Source of the DNA: Sphingobium sp. Leaf26
GTDB taxonomy: Bacteria; Pseudomonadota; Alphaproteobacteria; Sphingomonadales; Sphingomonadaceae
DNA length: 64,000 bases
NCBI RefSeq assembly: GCF_001421665.1
Contig: NZ_LMKV01000012.1
Location: forward strand, 206,185 to 270,184
Direction: 5' to 3'
Position 1 is the stretch's first letter. Every line of letters begins with the position of its first letter. The notes under the pieces were generated by a model. It was not told where the DNA came from, did no database searches, and saw only the letters and a list, made by a program, of their open reading frames with translations. Shown here in pieces: positions 57,756 through 64,000 of this stretch. The translations under genes and the position numbers were made by a program.

Positions 57756-59039
57756 TTATTCCGGCTTTGCCACTTCCACCGCGTAGATGGCCGGCTTACC
57801 CTCCACATTGGCGCGGTAGACCAGCCATTTGCCGTCGGGCGTGAAATGCTGGTTGGGTTCCAGGGTATAATCCTGTTTCGACAGGTCGGCGAGCCGATCG
57901 GTTTGCAGGTCGCCGGCCGCGATCAGCCTGTCGCCGTCCAGCGTGTCCGGGACGCGGGGATTTGTGTCGGCGCGGGGATGAAAGAGGCTGATATATTTGC
58001 CATCATCATTGCCGTCGCCGGAAAAGAGGCGATTGTCCGGCGAGGAACTGTAATGATAGCTGCCTTGCCCTTCACCCAGCTTGTACCAGATGCGCTTGCC
58101 GCTCACCACGTCGAGACTGGCGAGCCAGCGCACGCCCATCGGCTGGATGAGGTCGTACCAGATGGTGCGGCCGTCGGGTGGCCAATATTCATGGCCGGCT
58201 ATTTCGCCCTGAAAGGTGCGCTGATGCACCTTCGTCTTCTGGCTGCCGTCGGTGCGGATGGTCCAGATGCGGTCGACTTTCTGCCAGGGGCCTTCATGGC
58301 AATAGGATAGCAGGGTCGGGTCCGATGGCGAGAAAAGGACGTGGTTCAGCCAGTCGTTGGACTGGGTGACGGTCTTCCGTTCGCCGGTGCGGATGTCGAT
58401 GGTGAAGATTTCCATCGGGACCCCGGCGGCGAGGCGCTTGGCCATCCATTGTTCCTTGGCGACCGCGAAAGGCAGGGGCTTCCCGTCCGGGCCGTTGGCG
58501 GCATAGGTGGGGGAGCCGGTTTTCGGATCGCGATTGCCCTGCGCGGCGATGGCGGCGGGCGGCGGTTCCAGTTCGCGATGGCCGGCCAGCAGCGTGTCGT
58601 CGGCGTTGATGGAGGCGATGCGGCCGCCGGGCAGGTCGGCGATGCGGCGACGCTTGCCGGTGTCGAGATCGACCGACCAGATGGTGGAGGCGGCTTCGTT
58701 GCCGATCGGACTGGTGCTGTAATAGGCGACGGGCGTGCTGTTGCCGACGAAGAGCAGCCGGTCGATCTTTTCCTTCAGTACCAGCTTCGTGGTCCAGTTG
58801 GCCGTGTCGGCAACGCGGATGCCCTCCGGCGTCAGGTAGATCATCCGCTTCCCGTCCGGCGTGAACGGGTTATAGTTGAAATAGAGACCGTAATTGCCGG
58901 GCCGGTCATCTACCCGCACGATGCGGTGGCCGGTGGTGGCGTCGATCCATGATGCGGGCATGGCAGCTTTTTGGGGCGCCGGAGCCGCCGCGACCAGCAA
59001 CGGCAACAGTCCCATCAGAGCCAGCCCTTTTCCGCGCAT
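57756..59039 (-). CDS. oligogalacturonate-lyase-like beta-propeller protein (PL22-like)
   Basis: A ~427-residue exported protein. The signal peptide (MRGKGLALMGLLPLLVAAAPA) fixes the start at 59039. Repeating TPDGKRMIYLT, SPDNRLFSGDGND and TPDGKWLVYRA strands indicate a seven-bladed propeller. The opening WIDATTGHRIVRVDDRPGNYGLYFNYNPF (split) and the histidine in LLAGHRE are shared with oligogalacturonide lyases, which cleave pectin fragments. No pectin genes are adjacent, so the true substrate is uncertain. Confidence 0.72.
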   Translation of the reverse strand: MRGKGLALMGLLPLLVAAAPAPQKAAMPASWIDATTGHRIVRVDDRPGNYGLYFNYNPFTPDGKRMIYLTPEGIRVADTANWTTKLVLKEKIDRLLFVGNSTPVAYYSTSPIGNEAASTIWSVDLDTGKRRRIADLPGGRIASINADDTLLAGHRELEPPPAAIAAQGNRDPKTGSPTYAANGPDGKPLPFAVAKEQWMAKRLAAGVPMEIFTIDIRTGERKTVTQSNDWLNHVLFSPSDPTLLSYCHEGPWQKVDRIWTIRTDGSQKTKVHQRTFQGEIAGHEYWPPDGRTIWYDLIQPMGVRWLASLDVVSGKRIWYKLGEGQGSYHYSSSPDNRLFSGDGNDDGKYISLFHPRADTNPRVPDTLDGDRLIAAGDLQTDRLADLSKQDYTLEPNQHFTPDGKWLVYRANVEGKPAIYAVEVAKPE

Positions 59040-59172
59040 CTTCGTCTCCAAATATCCATTTTGTGGAACGTGGTAACGCATGGTGGAAATTTAGGCAATG
59101 CTTGGTCGCCGGTGTCTGCCTTGAGCCAGCCTGGTATCCTGCTGGAGAGAAATCAGGCTATGTCTGCTCGCG

Positions 59173-60621
59173 TCAGGGGGCCTTGTTCCAGTTTGCGACC
59201 TTTTCCTTCGTGTCGGCCAGCATCCCGTCGAGCGCGGCGCGGTCGTAGGGTTTTCCGCGCATGACGACCGTGGCGATCGCGCGGGTCGCCTCGATATCCT
59301 TGAGCGGATTGCGGTCGAGGAGGACGAGGTCGGCGGCCTTTCCGGCTTCCACGCTGCCATAACGGTCGAGCTGGCCGAACCAGGCCGGGCCGGCGCGGGT
59401 GGCGGAGAACAGGGCCTGGGCGGGTGTGAGGCCTTGGCGGACGAACAGCGAGAGTTCGTCGTGCAGGCCGATGCCGGGATAGTTGAAACTGTTCAGGAAA
59501 CCCGCGTCGGTGCCGGCGATGATCGTGACGCCCGCCTTTTGCAGCAACGGAAGGATGGCGGCCATGCGTTCGAAATGCTCATGGCGTGCCGTGATGGCGG
59601 CGGCATCGGCCCCTGCCGCACGCTGGATGCGCCAGTCATAGGTCTTGCGCAGCTTCGGCCCGATATAGGCGAGATAGGCATCGTTCGCGTGGGTGTCGCG
59701 ATCGAGATAGGTCAGGATGCGGCTGCCATTGAGGGTCGGGGTGACGAACACGCCCTTCGCGGCGAAATTGCGATAGGCGGCCATGGCGGTGGCGCTGTCG
59801 AAACCACTGTCGAGCCGGCGGCTGGCCTCCGCCCGGTCGATGCGGCCCGCAGCGAAATCGGCGGCGATGGCGGCTTCGTCATTCACCCCGGCCTTATAGG
59901 CATAGTCGAGATGCTCGATCGAACTGATGCCGGCGTCCACCGCCTGCCCCACGGTCAGCGCCATGGGGATATGGCCGGAACTGCGCAGGCCATGCGCCTT
60001 CGCCTGCGCCACGGCGTAGAGGAACAAGTCGGGCTTCAGTGTGCTGTCGGTGATCTTCACGAAGTCGACATGGTCGCGTTGCTGGAGCCGGGTGATGGCG
60101 GCGTCGACATCGGCCTTGCTGCCGACCTCGATCGTACCCTTCCAGACAGGGGAAATCCCCTCGATCTTAGCGCCGGAGGAGAGCAGGCGCGGGCCGAACA
60201 GACTGAAGTTGGCGATGTCGTGGCGCCATTGGAGGACGGTTTCGGGCAAATCGCCCGAACAGTCGCGGATGGTGGTGATGCCATGGGCGACATAGAGGGG
60301 GAGAAGCGCCTTATTCTCCTCGATCAGGTCCGGGCCGCCGCCGAAATGGACGTGCATGTCCCAGAGCGCGGGGATGAGGAAGCGGCCCTTGCCCTCGATC
60401 GCACCGGTCGCGCGCCAAGCCCTGGCTATCGCCTTGTCCGGGCCGACGGCGACGATATCTTCGCCGCGCAGGACCACGGCCTGATCCGCATCGGCGCGGC
60501 CCTGTTCGACGTCGATGACCGAGACATGGCGGATGATCATGTCGGCCCGTTGGGGAGCGGCGCGCGCTGGGCCGGCAATGAGCGCGATCAGGGGCAAGGT
60601 GGTGGCCAGCAGGGTCTTCAT
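59173..60621 (-). CDS. exported amidohydrolase family protein
   Basis: A 482-residue metal-dependent hydrolase. Signal peptide MKTLLATTLPLIALIAGPARA. Metal ligands include the DMHVHFGG motif (~90), GHIPM, SSIEHLDYA and the late GTDAGFL aspartate, in the imidazolonepropionase/dipeptidase-like class. SVEAGKAADLVLLDRNPLKDI is the usual C-terminal strand region. Divergent from the LysR gene at 60724. Substrate unknown; related exported enzymes cleave dipeptides or cyclic amides. Confidence 0.87.
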   Translation of the reverse strand: MKTLLATTLPLIALIAGPARAAPQRADMIIRHVSVIDVEQGRADADQAVVLRGEDIVAVGPDKAIARAWRATGAIEGKGRFLIPALWDMHVHFGGGPDLIEENKALLPLYVAHGITTIRDCSGDLPETVLQWRHDIANFSLFGPRLLSSGAKIEGISPVWKGTIEVGSKADVDAAITRLQQRDHVDFVKITDSTLKPDLFLYAVAQAKAHGLRSSGHIPMALTVGQAVDAGISSIEHLDYAYKAGVNDEAAIAADFAAGRIDRAEASRRLDSGFDSATAMAAYRNFAAKGVFVTPTLNGSRILTYLDRDTHANDAYLAYIGPKLRKTYDWRIQRAAGADAAAITARHEHFERMAAILPLLQKAGVTIIAGTDAGFLNSFNYPGIGLHDELSLFVRQGLTPAQALFSATRAGPAWFGQLDRYGSVEAGKAADLVLLDRNPLKDIEATRAIATVVMRGKPYDRAALDGMLADTKEKVANWNKAP

Positions 60622-60723
60622 CGTCGGTCCGCGCTCCAGAGGGGAAATATAACTCTAGCGGCGCCCTCATCATGCGCAAATTAGATGTTGGAATGGATAG
60701 CATGCGGATTGATAATGGCGGTC

Positions 60724-61566
60724 ATGTTCGATCCCCGCCTGCTGCGCAGCCTTGTCGCCATTGCCGATAGCGGCAATTTCACCCATGCAGCCGAGCGGCT
60801 GAACATGACCCAGTCGACCATCAGCCAGCAGATCGGCCGACTGGAGGCGATGACGGGGCACAGGCTGGTCGATCGGTCGGCGCGGCCGGTGTGCCTGACC
60901 GCGATGGGCGAGCGGCTGATCGGCCATGCGCGGCGGATCTTGCTGTTGAACGAGGATGCCGCGCTGCTGCTGCGCGATCCGGCGGGGACGGTAGCGATCT
61001 CGATCGGTCTGCCGGAGGATCTGGCGACGGGTGCGATGGCGCAGGCCTTTGCCGGTTTTGCGCGGGCGCACCGGCATATCAGGCTGGATGCGACCACCGG
61101 CCTCAGCCGCGATCTGGCGCAGCGATACCGGCAGGGGGAGTTCGATGTCGTCATCGTGAAGGAGGCCGTGGCAGGGCCGGATTGCCGTGCGGCCTTCGCC
61201 GAGCCGCTGGGCTGGTTCGCGGCGGCGGGTGTGGAGACGGTGGATGAGGCGGCGTTGCCATTGGTCTGCTTCCCGGCAGGCGGGCTGTACCGCGAGCAGA
61301 TGTTCGCGCTGCTGGAGCGGGAGGGGCGGCGCTGGTTCGTCGCATTTTCGGGGAGTAGCCTGCAAAGCGTCGTGGCGGCGGTCGCGGCCGGGGTTGGCGT
61401 GTCGCTGCTGCCGCTGGCGGGCGTGGGCGCGGCGGCGGTGGCGCGGCGGCACGATCTGGGCGGGGTCGAGCCGATGCTGGTGTCCCTCTACGCCCGCGAA
61501 GGGGACGGGCCGCTGGCGGATCTGGGGCGGGAGATGATCGCGGTGCTGGCGGCGCGGGCGGGATGA
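60724..61566 (+). CDS. LysR family transcriptional regulator
   Basis: A ~280-residue LysR protein. The winged helix reads LLRSLVAIADSGNFTHAAERLNMTQSTISQQIGRLEAMTG (split), followed by the effector-binding domain (ISIGLPEDLATGAMAQAFAGFARAH; VAAVAAGVGVSLLPL). The start is at MFDPRLLR; an ATG 9 bases earlier is equally possible. Divergent from the amidohydrolase gene (~100 bases), its probable target. It may respond to the hydrolase substrate. Confidence 0.9.
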   Translation: MFDPRLLRSLVAIADSGNFTHAAERLNMTQSTISQQIGRLEAMTGHRLVDRSARPVCLTAMGERLIGHARRILLLNEDAALLLRDPAGTVAISIGLPEDLATGAMAQAFAGFARAHRHIRLDATTGLSRDLAQRYRQGEFDVVIVKEAVAGPDCRAAFAEPLGWFAAAGVETVDEAALPLVCFPAGGLYREQMFALLEREGRRWFVAFSGSSLQSVVAAVAAGVGVSLLPLAGVGAAAVARRHDLGGVEPMLVSLYAREGDGPLADLGREMIAVLAARAG

Positions 61567-61571
61567 GTTTG

Positions 61572-61695
61572 GTTCTCCCTCCTGTTTGCGGGAGGGGCCA
61601 GGAGCTGGGCTGGACGTTGCGATGCCCACCCGGCTGCAACTAACGCGCTGCGCCCGTAAGTCTCGCTGCCCCTCCCGCAGGCGGGAGGGGAATGA
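61572..61695. repeat. dispersed palindromic repeat, GGGAGGGG type
   Basis: CCCTCCTGTTTGCGGGAGGGG at the left and CCCCTCCCGCAGGCGGGAGG plus GG at the right bracket a ~70-bp centre. A related single arm is at ~7808-7832. Between lysR and the aminotransferase terminator. Confidence 0.6.
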
Positions 61696-61726
61696 CTTGT
61701 TCCCACCTTCATTCACCATCACCAAA

Positions 61727-61755
61727 AAAGGCGCCCGGTTGCCCGGACGCCTTTC
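61727..61755. terminator. bidirectional intrinsic terminator
   Basis: AAAGGCG-CCCGG and CCCGGA-CGCCTTT form a strong hairpin with T runs on both strands, between lysR (+) and the convergent aminotransferase gene (-). Confidence 0.8.
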
Positions 61756-61782
61756 TGCGTGCCTATGGGAGGCTCCGGCCTT

Positions 61783-62949
61783 TCAGGCCTTGTAGACCTT
61801 GTCCACGGCGGCGCGGAACTTGGCCATGTCATCGGCTGAACCGACGGTCACGCGCGAGACTGTGGGCCAGATGGGCCAGTTGCGGCCGATCTGCACCTTT
61901 TCGGGCGTGGCGAGCAGGGCGGCCTGCATCTCCTTGGCCGGCTTCTTCCAGTTGATCATGAACATGTTCGCCTGGCTGCCGGGCTGCACTTCGATGCCCT
62001 TCTTGGTCAGCCATGCGATGGTTTCGTCGCGGTTGGCGATCATTTCCGCGCGGCGCGCCTTGATGAGGGCGGCTTCCTTGTAGACCGCATTGCCGCAGTG
62101 CATGGCGGTGATGGCAAGGCCGCCGGCCGAGGGTCCGAAGAGCGAGATGCGCTTCTGGACTTCGGGATCGGCGAAGGTGAGGCCGAGGCGAACACCGGCC
62201 ATGCCGAACAGCTTCGAGAAGGTCCGCATGACGATGATGTCCTTGCGGTTGCCGATCAGGCTGGCAGCGCTGGGCGCTTCGGAGAAGTGGATATAGGCTT
62301 CGTCCACCAGCAGCATCGCGTCGGCGGGCTTGTTGTCCAGCAGCCACTTGATGTCGGCCAGCGGGGTGATGGTGCCGGTCGGGTTGTTGGGCGTGCAGAT
62401 ATAATAGAGGCCGGCGTTCGGGTTGGCGGCCAGCATCGCCTTGACGTCATGGCCCTTGCCGATCGCCTGGGGGGCCTTGGCGATGGGAGCCTTCATATAG
62501 TCGGCGGTGCGCCAGGCGGATTCGAAGGTCGGATCGGCCGTCACCAGCCCCTTGGTCGGCGAGCAATAGGCCGCGACGATGCTGACCAGCGGGCCGCCCG
62601 AACCGGGCCAAGGCATGACCTGCGCTTCGGGGATGCCTTCGACCGCGGCGACGGTGGTGATCAGGTCGCCCTTATAATTGTCCGGGTCGTACCAGTTACC
62701 GAACGAGGCGGCTTCGGCGGCGGCCTGAACGCCCGAAGGGAAGGGGCCGGTCCAGCATTCGTTGGAGCCGATGCGTACCGCACCCTTGACGCCGCGGGCG
62801 GCCTGTTGCTGCGCGAGGGCCGATCCACCCAGCAGCGAACTGGCGGCGACACCGGCACCCAGCAATGCGGCGACTTCGCCCAACTGGCGGCGCGAATAGC
62901 CGCGTTCGATCAGGTCTTCCTGCGCGTCCTTGTTCAGCATCATGGTCAT
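61783..62949 (-). CDS. Tat-exported PLP-dependent aminotransferase, histidinol-phosphate-transaminase-like
   Basis: A ~388-residue fold-type I aminotransferase. A twin-arginine signal (GYSRRQLGEVAALLGAGVAA, then an AQQQ-type cleavage region near residue 48) precedes the enzyme. The catalytic lysine is in RTFSKLFGMAGVRLGL, with YYICTPNNPTGT and LLVDEAYIHF as cofactor-site motifs. AAGGGG precedes the start at 62949. Aminotransferases are normally cytosolic, so export is unusual. A close paralog lies directly upstream at 63182. Substrate unknown. Confidence 0.85.
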   Translation of the reverse strand: MTMMLNKDAQEDLIERGYSRRQLGEVAALLGAGVAASSLLGGSALAQQQAARGVKGAVRIGSNECWTGPFPSGVQAAAEAASFGNWYDPDNYKGDLITTVAAVEGIPEAQVMPWPGSGGPLVSIVAAYCSPTKGLVTADPTFESAWRTADYMKAPIAKAPQAIGKGHDVKAMLAANPNAGLYYICTPNNPTGTITPLADIKWLLDNKPADAMLLVDEAYIHFSEAPSAASLIGNRKDIIVMRTFSKLFGMAGVRLGLTFADPEVQKRISLFGPSAGGLAITAMHCGNAVYKEAALIKARRAEMIANRDETIAWLTKKGIEVQPGSQANMFMINWKKPAKEMQAALLATPEKVQIGRNWPIWPTVSRVTVGSADDMAKFRAAVDKVYKA

Positions 62950-63040
62950 GTCGTCCGTCCCCTTGTCCTGCAAACAATCTGGTCATGGGGAAAGACGAAA
63001 GGGCGGCGCATTTCCGCAATGCGTTGTGCGTCTTTTTAGT

Positions 63041-63140
63041 AATTTTCCTACGGAAAATTATGCGGCACCGGCCCGCTCCCCTGCCCGGCCACCCATATGA
63101 TACTGCCGTTGGGTGGCCGGGTGGGGGAGCGGGCCGGTGC
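63041..63140. repeat. two intergenic hairpins between the paralogous aminotransferase genes
   Basis: A small perfect palindrome AATTTTCC-TAC-GGAAAATT (63041-63059) and a large one with 30-bp arms, 63065-63094 and 63111-63140, pairing at 28 positions plus two G-T pairs around a 16-base loop. No reading frame explains them. On the minus strand they lie in the 5' region of the Tat aminotransferase. Confidence 0.85.
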
Positions 63141-63148
63141 GGTCCCAG

Positions 63149-63172
63149 AAATGCGCTCTTTCGCGCATTTTT
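63149..63172 (-). terminator. hairpin after the partial aminotransferase gene
   Basis: AAATGCGC and GCGCATTT form an 8-bp stem with a 6-base loop just 10 bases from the stop codon at 63182. The T run is stronger on the + strand (ATTTTT), so its direction of action is uncertain. Confidence 0.55.
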
Positions 63173-63181
63173 CAGAGAGCT

Positions 63182-64000
63182 TTACGCTTTCCACACCTTG
63201 TCGATGGCGGCGTTGAACGCTTCCATTTCGGCCATGGAGCCGACCGACACGCGCGAGATATTGGGCCAGATCGGCCAGTTGCGGCCGATCTGCACATTTT
63301 CCGCCAGCAACGCGGCCTGCATGTCCTTCGCGCTCTTCTTGCCCCAGTCGACCATGAACATATTCGCCTGGCTGCCGGGGATGACCTTGATCCCCTTGGC
63401 AGTCAGGTGGCTGACCGATTTTTCGCGGGCGGCGTTCATTTCGGCGCGGCGCGCTTTGATGAGGTCGGCCTGCGCGACCGAGACGGTGCCGCAGGCCACG
63501 GCGGTCATCGGCAGCATCCAGGTGACCTGCATGCCGTCATAGCGCATCATCTTTTCCATCAGCTTGGGGCTGGCGAAGGTGAGGCCGAGGCGCATCCCCG
63601 CCATGCCGAACAGTTTCGAGAAGGTGCGCAGGATCAACACGTCGTCGCGGGTCGCGGCCAGCTTGGCCGCGTTGGGACCGTCGACCCAGTGGATATAGGC
63701 TTCGTCCACGACCAGGATCGCATCCTTGGGCTTGTTGTTGGCCAGCCATTCGATGTCGGCGACCGGCGTGACGGTGCCGGTCGGGTTGTTGGGCGAGCAG
63801 ATATAATAGACGCCGGCATTGGGATCGGCCGCGAGCATCGCCTTTACGTCATGGGCGTAATCCTTGGTCAGCGGTACTTTCTTGACCGGGGCGCCAATCC
63901 AGGCGGCGGTACGCCAGATGGCTTCATAGGTCGGGTCGGCGGTGACGATGCCGCGCGTTGGCGAGGCATAGGCGACCGCGACGCGGCTCAACGGATCGGA
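63182..64000 (-). CDS. PLP-dependent aminotransferase, paralog of the adjacent gene (N-terminus outside window)
   Basis: At least 272 residues, cut by the right edge. It aligns along its length with the gene at 61783: YYICSPNNPTGT, ILVVDEAYIHW, and the catalytic lysine in LRTFSKLFGMAGMRLGL, ending PIWPNISRVSVGSMAEMEAFN. Whether it also has a Tat signal cannot be seen. The tandem arrangement indicates duplication. Both genes are on the minus strand with ~230 bases of hairpin-rich spacer. Confidence 0.87.
   Translation of the reverse strand, partial: SDPLSRVAVAYASPTRGIVTADPTYEAIWRTAAWIGAPVKKVPLTKDYAHDVKAMLAADPNAGVYYICSPNNPTGTVTPVADIEWLANNKPKDAILVVDEAYIHWVDGPNAAKLAATRDDVLILRTFSKLFGMAGMRLGLTFASPKLMEKMMRYDGMQVTWMLPMTAVACGTVSVAQADLIKARRAEMNAAREKSVSHLTAKGIKVIPGSQANMFMVDWGKKSAKDMQAALLAENVQIGRNWPIWPNISRVSVGSMAEMEAFNAAIDKVWKA

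Noticed and set aside
1-64000. CRISPR array, tRNA or rRNA genes, complete insertion sequence, or phage
   Set aside because: No regularly spaced identical repeats with unique spacers, no cloverleaf or rRNA sequence, and no transposase were seen. The repeats present are isolated palindromes.

Overview
The window is GC-rich chromosomal DNA from an alphaproteobacterium, most likely a member of the Sphingomonadaceae (Sphingobium/Sphingomonas/Novosphingobium type). The pointers are the codon usage, the gene neighbourhoods (rsmI-yraN-gshB; nadA-nadC-ribonuclease T2; a NarK/porin/nirBD/nasA nitrate block), and dispersed palindromes of the form TTCGACAGGCTCAGGGCGAACG that I associate with sphingomonad genomes. 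The genus is an inference; there is no rRNA in the window.

Layout. 1-7.7 kb: the end of a siroheme-synthase-type gene, a response regulator, a TetR repressor divergent from an OprM/EmrA/EmrB-type drug efflux operon, and an ABC-F ATPase. 7.9-27.1 kb: a compact anaerobic-type redox island that is probably used for assimilation. It holds nasT-nasS, narK, an outer-membrane porin, nirB-nirD-nasA-cobA, mobA, a LysR regulator, fdsGBAD (soluble NAD-dependent formate dehydrogenase) and fdhD. 27.2-32.0 kb: a cobalamin riboswitch, btuB, btuF and btuCD. 32.0-44.3 kb: housekeeping genes (penicillin-binding-protein activator, rsmI, a broken yraN, gshB, dedA, xerC, an MBL hydrolase, nadA-nadC, RNase T2, a peptide-binding lipoprotein). 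44.4-52.2 kb: an OprO/OprP-like porin behind a Pho-box array, rplJL, ubiG, lysC, a nitronate monooxygenase and a proline-rich lipoprotein. 52.3-57.7 kb: HxlR regulators, an SDR, an SMR exporter and a five-gene glyoxalase/DUF1428/PhnB/AHSA1 cassette. 57.7-64 kb: two exported hydrolase-like proteins, a LysR regulator, and two tandem histidinol-phosphate-aminotransferase-like genes (at least one with a Tat signal), the last running off the right edge.

How it fits together. The clearest regulatory logic is in the nitrate block. NasS (cytoplasmic nitrate sensor) and NasT (ANTAR-domain antiterminator) are encoded next to two untranslated leaders, one before narK and one between the porin gene and nirB. 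Each leader reads as two hairpins with six-base loops carrying A at position 1 and G at position 4, followed by a strong intrinsic terminator. That is the architecture expected of NasT-type RNA targets. Uptake (NarK), nitrate reduction (NasA), nitrite reduction (NirBD), siroheme supply (CobA) and molybdopterin-guanine supply (MobA) are then followed by a molybdenum formate dehydrogenase and its sulfur-transfer factor FdhD, which share cofactor needs and can provide NADH. A pair of matching LysR-type boxes, one before the LysR gene and one before fdsG, suggests dedicated control of the formate operon.

The window is rich in small palindromic repeats. One is inserted in frame inside fdsB, and one repeat family is nested inside another downstream of a proline-rich lipoprotein gene. 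Other regulatory RNA or DNA sites are a cobalamin riboswitch with an SD-sequestering hairpin, a candidate guanidine-II-like leader before an SMR exporter, and a five-unit Pho-box array.
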